Shown here: positions 1 to 7,547 of the stretch, in pieces
Layout of the letters: every line of letters starts with the position of its first letter
How positions within the stretch are numbered: the first letter of the stretch is position 1
DNA from: Evansella clarkii
GTDB taxonomy: Bacteria > Bacillota > Bacilli > Bacillales > Salisediminibacteriaceae
Length of the DNA stretch: 64,000 nt
NCBI RefSeq assembly: GCF_002019695.1
Contig: NZ_KV917376.1
Location: 2,348,670-2,412,669, forward strand
Direction: 5' to 3'
The notes under the pieces: generated by a model
What the model saw: the letters and a program-made list of their open reading frames with translations, nothing else
What the model was told of the DNA's origin: nothing
Database searches by the model: none
Position numbers and translations under genes: made by a program

Positions 1-55
1 ATGGTAAAATATATAGAGACAGTTTCTTATTTAATTTTTCCAGGAGGATTATGCG

Positions 56-466
56 ATGAAAAAAAGTAGTTTCGTTATTTTGCCGTTAATTATTGGTGCA
101 TTCCTCTTGTATTTGTTCTATGGCGACGATTACCAGGTAGTGGAGGAAACGGATGCAGCTGAACACCTGACTGTTGACAGATATACAGCTGAGCTGCAAA
201 ATTCTCCGGAAATTCAGGGTTATAAACGTTTTACAGATGAAGAAGAGAAAACGATAGTAGTCCTTTCGCTCGGCAGTGATAACCAGGGAAAAGGAATCGA
301 TGTAGCCGGGGTTGTCAATGACGAAGAAGGTACTGTCATCACTGTAGAGTTCACCGAAGAGGAAACGGGAAAGGACAATCCATATATAATAATCAGTCTC
401 GATAGTGTCACGGATCCCCTCTTCGTTCAGACAGAAGGCGGACTATTTTTCGAGGAAATTGAGTAA
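56..466 (+). CDS. Small membrane-anchored or secreted protein of unknown function
   Basis: A 136-residue protein beginning with two or three charged residues and a hydrophobic segment (about residues 5-23), which fits an uncleaved signal anchor or signal peptide with the rest outside the cell. The remainder is acidic and rich in beta-prone stretches (residues 60-130). An AGGAGG ribosome binding site 8-10 bases upstream fixes the ATG. The C-terminal half faintly resembles PrcB-like extracellular domains, but I cannot support that assignment. A terminator-like hairpin and the first 51-bp repeat array follow. It has no obvious operon partner; function is unknown. Confidence 0.7.
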   Translation: MKKSSFVILPLIIGAFLLYLFYGDDYQVVEETDAAEHLTVDRYTAELQNSPEIQGYKRFTDEEEKTIVVLSLGSDNQGKGIDVAGVVNDEEGTVITVEFTEEETGKDNPYIIISLDSVTDPLFVQTEGGLFFEEIE

Positions 467-474
467 ATAAAGTG

Positions 475-518
475 AAGCACCAGACTCTTCTTTTTGGGAG
501 GGGCGGTGCTTGTTTTAT
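475..518 (+). terminator. Probable terminator of the preceding small gene
   Basis: The arms AAGCACC (475-481) and GGTGCTT (505-511) pair, followed by a short T-rich run (GTTTTAT). The long loop makes it weaker than the other terminators in the window. Confidence 0.45.
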
Positions 519-552
519 AGTTTAGTGTTATATCTAGGCTAGGCTGGATGTT

Positions 553-890
553 GTTTGCTGGACAAATTTTTGTTGAAAAGGTTGGATTTGTCCAGATTAG
601 AAGATTTGCTGGACAAATCAGGACGTAGAAAGCGGAATTTGTCCAGAAAAAACAGTTTGCGGGACAAATATCAATAAAACAGCTAAAATTTGTCCAGAGT
701 AAGTAGTAATATTTTGAATAAATTACTTTCATTAACTATTTTATGGACAAATTTTCGTTGAAAAGGTTGGATTTGTCCAGATTAGAAGATTTGCTGGACA
801 AATCAGGACGTAGAAAGCGGAATTTGTCCAGAGAAAACAGTTTGCTGGACAAATTTGCTTAAACTTGTGACAATTTGTCCAGCAACAAAG
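553..890 (+). repeat. 51-bp palindromic repeat array, locus 1 (six units)
   Basis: Six units each contain GGACAAAT and, about 19 bases on, ATTTGTCC. Unit starts are at 557, 608, 659, 742, 793 and 844, so spacing is 51-51-83-51-51. The segments near 560-667 and 745-852 are nearly identical direct copies offset by 185 bp. The array fills the 523-base gap between two co-directional small genes. The same architecture recurs at 21635-22010 and 56023-56535. I see no open reading frame that could explain it; the 83-bp step breaks any frame. Confidence 0.9.
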
Positions 891-989
891 TTGTAATTGT
901 GTTTAAATAGTATAAGTGTGAAATTCCTGAATATTTGTGCCCTCAGGGTTTTACCAAAGTAGAATATTAAAGTGTAAGGGGTCTTTCCG

Positions 990-1229
990 ATGAAGAAATT
1001 TTTATTGTTTATTTCACTATTTTTAATATTACTGATGGGTCTGCAGATAGTCTCCGGCATTTTGTTAACTCTGCAGTATACTCCGGACATAGCAGGGAGT
1101 TACGAGGGTGGAGCAGCAGGTGAGATGATGCTGGGCAACAGAAACCTCATTACAATACTTATACCAATAGCTGCCGCTTCGATTGCTTATATCCTTGCAG
1201 GGAAAATAGGCGCGGAAAAAGCAGCCTGA
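990..1229 (+). CDS. Small two-helix membrane protein, unknown function
   Basis: A 79-residue hydrophobic protein with two predicted transmembrane helices (about residues 4-28 and 52-72) joined by a short glycine-rich loop. An AAGGGGTC ribosome binding site precedes the ATG. It is followed by a strong terminator (1259-1300), so it is probably a single-gene unit. The N-terminus could also be a signal peptide. I do not recognise the family, and no neighbour suggests a role. Confidence 0.6.
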   Translation: MKKFLLFISLFLILLMGLQIVSGILLTLQYTPDIAGSYEGGAAGEMMLGNRNLITILIPIAAASIAYILAGKIGAEKAA

Positions 1230-1258
1230 CTAAAAAGTATAAAAAACATACTAACATT

Positions 1259-1300
1259 AGTAGCACAGACCAAGGCCATGGTCTGTGCTACTATTTTTTT
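1259..1300 (+). terminator. Rho-independent terminator
   Basis: A 13-bp perfect stem AGTAGCACAGACC (1259-1271) / GGTCTGTGCTACT (1280-1292) with loop AAGGCCAT, followed by ATTTTTTT. It closes the small membrane-protein gene and marks the left boundary of the IS110 region. Confidence 0.85.
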
Positions 1301-1304
1301 ATAG

Positions 1305-1460
1305 TAGAAGTGAAGAAAGGCCGAACAGCCTCTGGGACCAAGATAAGAGTCCGTATCAAAAAACCGGCCAACTTCACACCCTTGTTTGAATCAGTTTAGT
1401 ATGTTGGGTCCAAGAGATCGTGTATAAGAAAATGGAATCAATAAGGCGCTGTGAAGACTT
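1305..1460 (+). ncRNA. Candidate bridge RNA region of the IS110 element
   Basis: Upstream of the transposase, GTGAAG (1310-1315) pairs with CTTCAC (1372-1377), and just inside, GGCC (1319-1322) pairs with GGCC (1366-1369), leaving a loop of about 43 bases. The loop contains TGGGACCAAG; a near copy, TGGGTCCAAG, lies further on (about 1404-1413). Hairpins with large internal loops upstream of the recombinase are how bridge RNAs look in the IS110 group. Loop specificities cannot be assigned without the target and donor junctions. Confidence 0.4.
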
Positions 1461-1466
1461 CTATGA

Positions 1467-2714
1467 TTGGCTAAAAAGGAGAAGGTTCGTTTGAAGCATG
1501 TCATCGCACTTGATGTCAGTAAAGGAAAAAGTACTTTTGCTATTTATGACCGGTATAAACAATGTGAATTGGAAGGGGAATTAACTCATACTCGGATTGA
1601 TTTTGAACGGCTTCATCACAGAATTGAAGAAATGACGGTTTTGGATAAACAAGCCCCCGAAATTGTGTTTGAAGCAACAGGTATTTACTCAAAACCACTG
1701 GAAAAGTTCCTGGCGACTAAAGGCCATACATACTGCCGTATGAATCCATTGGAAGCGAATTTACAAATGGCTAAGATGCGTCGTCATAAAACAGATATTA
1801 GCGATGCCCACGAGCTTGCGAAAACACACTTTAGTATGGCTCGCGAAGCGACATACCAACAAGATGACTACTTTGAACAAATGCGGGCGATTACACGTTA
1901 CTATGATGAAATTGATGAAGAGATGATCCTCTTACGCAGTAGAATGCATGCGATTTTACATCTATCATTTCCGGAATTGGAACAGCTCATTACACCAAGT
2001 TCCGCGTTATTTTTAAATCTCGTACAGCTCTATCCCCATTCGGCACAATTACGAGCACTTTCAAAAACGATTATTAAAAACCGTTTGAAAGAGAACACCC
2101 GAAAGAATTTATCTTTAAAACGCGCAGAGGAGAAAGCCATTGTATTATTGAAAGCTGCCGAAAATTCGTATCCAGCTATTGATCCGTCGGACATTCGTTG
2201 TGATCAAGCAAGGGATTATGCTCGACGTATTGCGGATTTGATGGAGAAAAAGGTTCAGCTCGTCAAACAAATGGTAACTATCTCAGAAGGGAGAAAAGAA
2301 TATAAGGTCTTGCGTTCATTTCCAGGAATCGGAGATTCAACAGCGTGTCGACTGATTGGCGAACTAGGGGATATCCGCCGTTTTAAAAACGCCAAACAGT
2401 TAAACGCTTACGCGGGCATTGATATCATGCGCTATCAATCCGGTAATATGCAATATCGTGATCGAATAAATAAAAGAGGTAATAAGAAGCTGCGGAAAAT
2501 TTTATTTTTTATGATTTGTTCAATGCTTATGGCAAAAGGAAAACCTAATCACTTCGTGGACTATTATTACAAATTAAAAAAGCAACCTCAGAGTAAGCCT
2601 CATAAGGTCGCTGTTGTGGCGTGTATGAATAAGTTCCTGAAAGTGACGTTTCAACTTATCACACACGGCATATTGTACGATTATGAGTCCGCACTACCAG
2701 CTCAAAGATCGTAA
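1467..2714 (+). CDS. IS110-family transposase (DEDD recombinase)
   Basis: A 415-residue protein of the usual IS110 length. The N-terminal DEDD (RuvC-like) domain is visible as IALDVSKGKSTFAIYD (first Asp near residue 16), the Glu in FEATGIYS (near residue 69) and the paired Asp residues in KTDISDAHELAK (near 113-116). The C-terminal transposase_20 domain carries the SFPGIGDSTACRLIGELGD helix-hairpin segment (about 283-302), the NAYAGIDIMRYQSG motif containing the second-domain serine, and NKRGNKKLRKILF. A TTG at 1467 gives the longest frame; no strong ribosome binding site precedes it, so the start is uncertain. The frame is intact. Confidence 0.9.
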   Translation: MAKKEKVRLKHVIALDVSKGKSTFAIYDRYKQCELEGELTHTRIDFERLHHRIEEMTVLDKQAPEIVFEATGIYSKPLEKFLATKGHTYCRMNPLEANLQMAKMRRHKTDISDAHELAKTHFSMAREATYQQDDYFEQMRAITRYYDEIDEEMILLRSRMHAILHLSFPELEQLITPSSALFLNLVQLYPHSAQLRALSKTIIKNRLKENTRKNLSLKRAEEKAIVLLKAAENSYPAIDPSDIRCDQARDYARRIADLMEKKVQLVKQMVTISEGRKEYKVLRSFPGIGDSTACRLIGELGDIRRFKNAKQLNAYAGIDIMRYQSGNMQYRDRINKRGNKKLRKILFFMICSMLMAKGKPNHFVDYYYKLKKQPQSKPHKVAVVACMNKFLKVTFQLITHGILYDYESALPAQRS

Positions 2715-2790
2715 CGAAGTTTGATTCAACTATAGCACATTGACCTTTCGAAAAACAGGAAAGCGTAAGGTCTTTTTGTGATACAAAAAC

Positions 2791-2832
2791 TTGGGTGTAG
2801 GAGGAAGGGGTCCCCCTTCCTCCTACACTCAA
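2791..2832. terminator. 16-bp perfect palindrome, possibly a minus-strand terminator
   Basis: GTGTAGGAGGAAGGGG (2795-2810) pairs perfectly with its complement at 2813-2828, leaving only two loop bases. On the minus strand it is followed by CAAGTTTTTG, so it could terminate transcription leaving the IS1182 element. It may equally be the palindromic site beside which the IS110 element inserted. Confidence 0.55.
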
Positions 2833-2880
2833 AAATGAAATGTAAAAGAAATTAACAAAAATGCGTTGACTAAAGGTAAG

Positions 2881-2938
2881 AAAGAGGCTGTCCTTTAAAG
2901 ATCGCAATTTAGCGACCTTTTGGGACAGCCTCTTTTTA
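2881..2938. terminator. Strong bidirectional hairpin terminator between two IS elements
   Basis: AAAGAGGCTGTCC (2881-2893) pairs with GGACAGCCTCTTT (2923-2935). Inside it AAAG-TCGC pairs with GCGA-CTTT around an AATTTA loop. CTTTTTATA follows on the plus strand. It lies just outside the left inverted repeat of the IS1182 element. Confidence 0.75.
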
Positions 2939-2995
2939 TAAAAATGATTTAATAAAGACAGGTTCTTAGTGGGTTAAAGGAGATCGCAAACCATC

Positions 2996-4354
2996 TTACC
3001 CCCTCGTAAGGTGGTTTGCGATCTTCTTTATGTTCTGTGCGATGGCTGTCATCAGTGCTTGTTCACTGGCGCCCTTCACACTTCTCAACCGGCAGTAGCG
3101 AAGCCCGTGGAGTTGTTTCGCATCCGCAAAGCTTCGCTCAATCGTTTCTTTTCTCTTTTTATAAAGTAGTTTCCCTTCGGGAGACAGCCGGTTTTCCCTG
3201 ACCTTCTCTTTACTTTCTTCCCATACATGCCTCGTCATCACCTTTTTATGATTTCTGGAAGACGTACATTGAGAGAGGAAAGGACAAACCCTGCAATTAC
3301 TCGGATCTGAATGGTACTGCCTGTAACCTTCCCGGTTCGTTGTAGAGTAGGTCAACGTGCTTCCGTTGGGACAAGTATAGCTGTCTGTCTTTTTATCATA
3401 GGTAAACTTCCATTTTGGAAATAAGCCTTTCTTGGGAGTAAAGCGCCGATGGGCGATGACGCCCATAATGTTTCGCTTCTCCAGCCCATGGCAAATAGGG
3501 ACGGTTAAGTAACCTGCATCCAGTCCAACAGCTTCTACTTCAAAACCAAAACGCTCTCGCTGGCGGTCCAAACGAGACAAATAAGGACGGGAATCATGGA
3601 CGTTTCCGGGAGTGACATAGACATCTGTAATAATGTTATATTTCATATCTGTCGTGCGATGATCCAGATAAAAGAAGCCTTCTGGTTTCCCTTCCCGGTA
3701 CATATATCCGCTATCTTTATCGGTTGTACTAACCTTGACTTCCTTTTCTTCCACCTCCTTCTCTTTTTTTCTTAAGGGCTTTTTTCCATGGGCTTTGCGA
3801 TCCTCCTCAACGGCTTTATCAAGCTCTTCTATATATTCCTGCGTTTCTACCTGTACTTTTTCCTTAACGAACTTATGCTTATTAGCATTTGCCTTTAAAT
3901 GAGTGGAATCTGTAAAAAGAACTCTTCCTCCTACCATCCCGTTTTCAGCCGCAAGCAGGACAATGTCATCAAAAATATCCTGAAAGACGGTAGTATCGTT
4001 AAAACGTTTATGGCGATTAAAGCTAATCGTGGAATGGTGGGGAACTTTATCTGTTAAATTTAATCCAAGAAACCATCGATAAGCTACATTGGTTTGAATC
4101 TCTTTTTCCAGCTGCCGCTCTGACCGGATCCCAAAGAAGTAACCAACAAGCATCATCTTAAAAAGCATTACCGGATCAATTGGCGGCCTGCCATTATCTT
4201 CACAGTAAAAAGGCTTCACTCTGTCATAAATGAAGTTAAAATCGATCTTTTCGTCTATTTTTCGAACAATATGGTCTTCCGGCACGAGCTGATCAATAGA
4301 AACCATTTCAAGTTCAACTTGTTTTTCCCTTATTGGACGTAACATTCTTTTCAC
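2996..4354 (-). CDS. IS1182-family DDE transposase
   Basis: A 452-residue transposase, full length for IS1182. The N-terminal DUF772-type domain (about residues 15-95) includes [20 protein letters not shown]. The DDE core includes [15 protein letters not shown] (first Asp near 149), VGLDAGYL (second Asp near 277) and the [20 protein letters not shown] region with the catalytic Glu. A cysteine cluster (CPNGS...[10 protein letters not shown]) near 330-365 is typical of the family. GAGGTGAAAAG precedes the ATG. The frame is uninterrupted, so the element may be active. It lies in the opposite orientation to the IS110 transposase. Confidence 0.95.
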   Translation of the reverse strand: MKRMLRPIREKQVELEMVSIDQLVPEDHIVRKIDEKIDFNFIYDRVKPFYCEDNGRPPIDPVMLFKMMLVGYFFGIRSERQLEKEIQTNVAYRWFLGLNLTDKVPHHSTISFNRHKRFNDTTVFQDIFDDIVLLAAENGMVGGRVLFTDSTHLKANANKHKFVKEKVQVETQEYIEELDKAVEEDRKAHGKKPLRKKEKEVEEKEVKVSTTDKDSGYMYREGKPEGFFYLDHRTTDMKYNIITDVYVTPGNVHDSRPYLSRLDRQRERFGFEVEAVGLDAGYLTVPICHGLEKRNIMGVIAHRRFTPKKGLFPKWKFTYDKKTDSYTCPNGSTLTYSTTNREGYRQYHSDPSNCRVCPFLSQCTSSRNHKKVMTRHVWEESKEKVRENRLSPEGKLLYKKRKETIERSFADAKQLHGLRYCRLRSVKGASEQALMTAIAQNIKKIANHLTRG

Positions 4355-4410
4355 CTCGGATAAGGAAATTTTGAATCAAAACTTTATGTATATCTTGCAA
4401 TCGAAGAAGA

Positions 4411-4523
4411 GAAAGACGGCGACTCCTGCGGGAAAAGCAATAGCTGAAGATCCCCTCCGGAGCGCTTTTCAGCTCCGGAGGTAGCTGAAGCATTGCCCGC
4501 GGAAAGCGTCCGTCTGTAGCGAA
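4411..4523. repeat. REP-like nested palindrome, copy 1 (inside the IS1182 element)
   Basis: Outer arms AGACGGCGACTC and GCGTCCGTCT, then inner arms TGCGGGAAAAGCA and TGCCCGCGG, enclose a separate perfect hairpin CCTCCGGAGC / GCTCCGGAGG. A second copy at 18413-18522 keeps the outer arms but carries a different inner hairpin. It occupies most of the segment between the transposase start codon and the right terminal repeat, where the transposase promoter should lie. Confidence 0.85.
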
Positions 4524-4592
4524 TGAGATTGTACAAATTTTAAGAACCCTATCTTTATTATACTATTTTTATCTGAATAATTGGATAATTAA

Positions 4593-4633
4593 TCAAAAAA
4601 ACAGGCTGTTGAGAAGACTTTCTCAACAGCCTG
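4593..4633 (-). terminator. Rho-independent terminator of rpsD
   Basis: A 14-bp perfect stem CAGGCTGTTGAGAA (4602-4615) / TTCTCAACAGCCTG (4620-4633) with a four-base loop. On the minus strand it is followed by a run of seven T. Confidence 0.9.
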
Positions 4634-4668
4634 AGCACAGCCATTGGCTGTGCTTTTTCTCAAAGCTA

Positions 4669-5271
4669 TTAACGGGAGTAGAACTCAACGATAAGAGCTT
4701 CTGTAATTTCAGCTGGAAGTTCAGAACGCTCAGGGAAGCGAACATATTTACCTTCTAAGCTGTCAACATCGAACTCAAGGTATGCTGGTACGAAGTCGTT
4801 AACTTCAAGTGCATCCTTAACGATGTCAAGGTTACGTGATTTTTCACGTACAGAGATTGTCTGACCAGGTTGTACACGGTAAGATGGAATATCTACGCGC
4901 TGACCATCTACAGTGATGTGACCGTGGTTAACAAGCTGACGAGCCTGACGGCGTGTACGTGCAAGACCTAAACGGTATACAAGGTTGTCAAGGCGGGACT
5001 CAAGAAGAATCATGAAGTTCTCACCGTGGATACCTTGCATTTTGCCAGCCTGGTCGAACAGGCTGCGGAATTGACGCTCATTCATGCCGTACATGTGACG
5101 AAGCTTCTGCTTCTCCTGAAGCTGAAGTCCGTACTCAGAAAGTTTTTTACGTTGGTTGGGACCGTGTTCACCAGGTCCGTAAGGGCGCTTTTGGAGCTCT
5201 TTTCCAGTTCCGCTTAAAGAAATTCCTAAACGGCGGGAGAGCTTCCAGCTTGGTCCAGTATATCGAGCCAT
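4669..5271 (-). CDS. rpsD: 30S ribosomal protein S4
   Basis: A 200-residue S4 protein, the usual Bacillus length. It is a primary 16S rRNA-binding protein that nucleates 30S assembly. The N-terminus [18 protein letters not shown] and the S4 RNA-binding domain (about residues 90-155, [31 protein letters not shown]) are clear. GGAGGAGC precedes the ATG. It stands alone, with its own promoter, a 240-base structured leader and a strong terminator, as expected for the autogenously regulated Bacillus rpsD. Confidence 0.98.
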   Translation of the reverse strand: MARYTGPSWKLSRRLGISLSGTGKELQKRPYGPGEHGPNQRKKLSEYGLQLQEKQKLRHMYGMNERQFRSLFDQAGKMQGIHGENFMILLESRLDNLVYRLGLARTRRQARQLVNHGHITVDGQRVDIPSYRVQPGQTISVREKSRNLDIVKDALEVNDFVPAYLEFDVDSLEGKYVRFPERSELPAEITEALIVEFYSR

Positions 5272-5510
5272 AATATAGCTCCTCCTTTATATTTCAGTTT
5301 TAGTGAAATAAATAACAGTGGCAATCCCACTCACAAGGACATTTTATCTTCATGCACCCTCGCCTCGACAGCTAGAGGTTACGCGATGCACCTCGTTTTA
5401 TAGCAGAGGCGTCCCTCTGCGGCGCATCAATGCGCCAGCACAGCTTACGTGCTATCAAACGGGAATAAAATGAACCACATGATGTTTACCGTGGCTGTCT
5501 TATTTGCACA
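5272..5510 (-). ncRNA. Candidate S4-binding autoregulatory leader of rpsD
   Basis: The 5' untranslated region of about 240 bases is long for a ribosomal protein gene. Read on the minus strand it contains consecutive strong hairpins: AGCACGTAAGCTGTGCT, GGCGCATTGATGCGCC, GCAGAGGGACGCCTCTGC and a long pairing across GCATCGCG...CGAGGCGAGGGTGC. In Bacillus S4 represses its own mRNA through such a leader. The position, length and hairpin order support the assignment; the pseudoknot was not verified. Confidence 0.6.
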
Positions 5511-5516
5511 AAGTAT

Positions 5517-5545
5517 AGTGTATATTTTTTAGAGTCTGAAGTCAA
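5517..5545 (-). promoter_or_regulatory. Sigma-A promoter of rpsD
   Basis: On the minus strand TTGACT (5545-5540) and TACACT (5522-5517) are separated by 17 bases, close to consensus, placing the start near 5510 and generating the long leader. Confidence 0.75.
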
Positions 5546-5680
5546 GGGAAGGTTCTGTATTTTTTATACTGGGAACCTTTTCCGGTGTAGTGGGATGCTT
5601 TTTAAACGATTAGCCCGCTGGAGGGGAGGGAGCGTAAGTCTTGTTGTGGTTAGCGAGGTGGGGGACCATAAGTAAGGGAT

Positions 5681-6048
5681 TGCGGTACTTGAGAAGGAAA
5701 AAAACGTTACTCAAGGGATGCAAGAGTTTCTTGCGGTACTTGAGCAGGAAGAACCGCGCTGCTCAGGGAGTGCAAGAGCGTCTTGCGGTACTTGAGAAGG
5801 GAGAACCACGCTGCTCATGGGATGCAAGAGCGTCTTGCGGTACTTGAGAAGGGAGAACCACGCTGCTCATGGGATGCAAGAGCGTCTTGCGTTACTTGAG
5901 AAGGGAGAACCAGGCTGCTCATGGGATGCAAGAGTGTCTTGCGGTACTTGAGAAGGGAGAACCAGGCTGCTCATGGGATGCAAGAGTGTCTTGCGTTACT
6001 TGAGAAGGGAGAACGACGCTGCTCATGGGATGCAAGAGCGTCTTGCGG
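5681..6048. repeat. 52-bp tandem repeat array A (seven copies)
   Basis: Unit boundaries taken at the ACTTGAG motif fall at 5687, 5738, 5790, 5842, 5894, 5946 and 5998: one 51-bp step and the rest exactly 52. Each unit holds the near-palindrome GCAAGAGCGTCTTGC, with CTCAAGTACC / CATGGGATG forming weaker outer arms. The array lies between the rpsD promoter and the 3' end of the fRMsr gene. Because the period is not a multiple of three, the open frames across it are not coding. Confidence 0.9.
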
Positions 6049-6272
6049 CCCATCTTCTGGGTACTGACCCTATTTTTTGAAAAAAGAAAACGCTCGTTTC
6101 CTTCAGAAGTTTCCCTATTACTGTCACGGCATTTTATCACCGGAACATTGGGCTTGAGTTTTTCCCCCTGTACCAGGATTAAGCAGGTAGGGTAAAATAT
6201 AAGGCAGGTGGATTTCATCCTTTCGATCAAAAATCGTGGAAGAAAACCACCTGCTAATATACGTGCAATAAA
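6049..6272 (-). other. Gap downstream of fRMsr with a weak hairpin
   Basis: Apart from GCAGGTGG (6204-6211) pairing with CCACCTGC (6247-6254) across a 35-base loop, which could serve as a weak terminator for the minus-strand gene, I see no gene or motif here. Confidence 0.4.
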
Positions 6273-6752
6273 TTATAACTTGTTTACTAATGTTTTAACA
6301 AAGAGCTCAAGTCCCTGCTGGTCTTCTTCCGTGAACCTGTTTTTCAGCGGACTGTCGATATCGAGTACTCCCAGCAATTCTCCATCTTTAACCATCGGTA
6401 CGACGATTTCTGAATTTGAAGCAGCGTCACAAGCGATATGGCCAGGGAATGCATGGACATCTGCTACCCGCTGTGTTTTTCTTTCCGCAGCGGCTGTACC
6501 GCAAACTCCTTTACCACTGGCTATTCTTACGCATGCAGGAAGGCCCTGGAAAGGTCCTAATACCAGCTGGTCTTCTTTCCATATATAAAAGCCTACCCAG
6601 TTAGTATCGTTAAGGAACTGGTTTAACAGTGCAGAGGCATTACTTAAATTTGCTGTTAAGTCTGTTTCTCCTTCAAGCAATGCGTCAAGCTGACGGGAGA
6701 GGGATTCATATTGCTCCTTAAGGGAGCCGGAATATGCAGTAGTCTGAAACAT
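6273..6752 (-). CDS. ytsP: Free methionine-(R)-sulfoxide reductase, GAF-domain protein
   Basis: A 159-residue single-GAF protein of the fRMsr family, which reduces free methionine-R-sulfoxide in the cytosol. The three family cysteines are visible at C74 (LPACVRIA), C84 (GVCGTAA) and C108 (HIACDAAS), with NWVGFYIW (51-58) and VLDIDSP (129-135). The start is the ATG at 6752, with AGGAGG eight bases upstream; an in-frame upstream codon at 6797 would add 15 residues but lacks such a site. In B. subtilis ytsP also lies by rpsD and yttP. It diverges from refZ. Confidence 0.9.
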   Translation of the reverse strand: MFQTTAYSGSLKEQYESLSRQLDALLEGETDLTANLSNASALLNQFLNDTNWVGFYIWKEDQLVLGPFQGLPACVRIASGKGVCGTAAAERKTQRVADVHAFPGHIACDAASNSEIVVPMVKDGELLGVLDIDSPLKNRFTEEDQQGLELFVKTLVNKL

Positions 6753-6917
6753 GTGATAACCTCCTGGGATATTTTTCGAAAAGTATACCACAAACAAAAA
6801 GCTGTGTGTGATATTAGCTCTGAATCTGTCGATATTTTTATAAAGGAAACAACGGTAAAATCGAGAATTAAAGTAGTAACAGCATAGTTATCACAGGTAT
6901 ACAGGTGGTGTGAAAAG

Positions 6918-7541
6918 ATGGCAAAAAAAGCTTCAAAAGAAAAAGTAATAAAAGCGGCGGTGGAGCTGTTTAATGTGCAAGGTTTTTCAGGCACTTCCGT
7001 CAGGGATATCGCACAAAAGGCGGAGTGTAATGTAGCGTTGATATCTTATTATTTCAGAAATAAACAAGGTCTCCTGGAACAGCTTATAACGGATTTTCTT
7101 GAAGGATATACTGCAGTAATTGAAGTGCAGGTCGATAAAGCATTAAGGGAAGAAGATAAAGCATACGACTGTCTTTTGCAGGCGATCTGGAATGTACTCG
7201 TATACCAGCAGAAAAGGCCCCACCTCGCCAGATTTGTTCACAGAGAGATTACACTTGACACGACGCTTGTCAGAGAGTTGATGAGCACATACCTGGCAAA
7301 GGAAAAACATCTCTTCAGCACCTTGCTGAAGAAGGGCTACAGTAATGAAGAAGTGTATGACCTTCCTGATGAATTTTTTGTTATACAGCTGAAGGGGATG
7401 CTGAACATGCCTTTTCTCCATCCGCAGTATATCAGGGAAGTCTATCATCTGATGCCTCATGACAGTAATTTTCTGGATAAGTATTTTTCACAGCTTGCAC
7501 ACTGGATTGGTGTCCATTTTAAAGAAAAAACAGTAAGCTGA
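6918..7541 (+). CDS. refZ: TetR-family regulator of FtsZ and chromosome capture, RefZ
   Basis: A 207-residue TetR-family DNA-binding protein. The helix-turn-helix lies in residues 10-55 (VIKAAVELFNVQGFSGTSVRDIAQKAECNVALISYYF) and an all-helical C-terminal domain follows. Sequence start, length and location between ytsP and hisJ match B. subtilis YttP/RefZ, which binds palindromic sites around oriC and inhibits FtsZ during sporulation. GGTGGTG precedes the ATG. Its stop codon is only six bases from the convergent hisJ stop. The specific function is by orthology in position and sequence style. Confidence 0.85.
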   Translation: MAKKASKEKVIKAAVELFNVQGFSGTSVRDIAQKAECNVALISYYFRNKQGLLEQLITDFLEGYTAVIEVQVDKALREEDKAYDCLLQAIWNVLVYQQKRPHLARFVHREITLDTTLVRELMSTYLAKEKHLFSTLLKKGYSNEEVYDLPDEFFVIQLKGMLNMPFLHPQYIREVYHLMPHDSNFLDKYFSQLAHWIGVHFKEKTVS

Positions 7542-7547
7542 GGGAAG

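Larger units (their letters stand above)
1302..2790 (+). mobile_element. IS110-family insertion sequence (ends approximate)
   Basis: The element consists of about 165 bases of non-coding left end, the DEDD transposase at 1467-2714 and a short right flank. IS110-family elements lack conventional terminal inverted repeats and usually make no target duplication, so the exact ends cannot be read from one copy. The long 5' non-coding region fits the IS110 group, where the bridge RNA lies upstream of the recombinase. A 16-bp perfect palindrome lies just beyond the right side. Confidence 0.6.
2950..4560 (-). mobile_element. IS1182-family insertion sequence with terminal inverted repeats
   Basis: Left end TAATAAAGACAGGTTCTTA (2950-2968) and the reverse complement of the right end (4541-4560), TAATAAAGATAGGGTTCTTA, match apart from one substitution and one extra base. 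They enclose a single intact IS1182-type transposase, giving an element of about 1.6 kb. No target-site duplication is obvious. Unusually, a 110-bp REP-like palindrome (4413-4521) sits between the transposase start and the right terminal repeat. Confidence 0.8.

Noticed and set aside
2940-4570. Target-site duplication flanking the IS1182 element
   Set aside because: The bases just outside the inverted repeats (ATT on the left, TAC on the right) do not match at any short length I tried.
1-4670. Left end as a prophage or integrative element
   Set aside because: Only two insertion sequences, repeats and small membrane-protein genes were found; no integrase, structural or replication genes and no attachment repeats.
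5641-6230. Reading frames on both strands through 52-bp array A
   Set aside because: The period is not a multiple of three, there are no start signals, and the frames are simply open because the repeat lacks stops.
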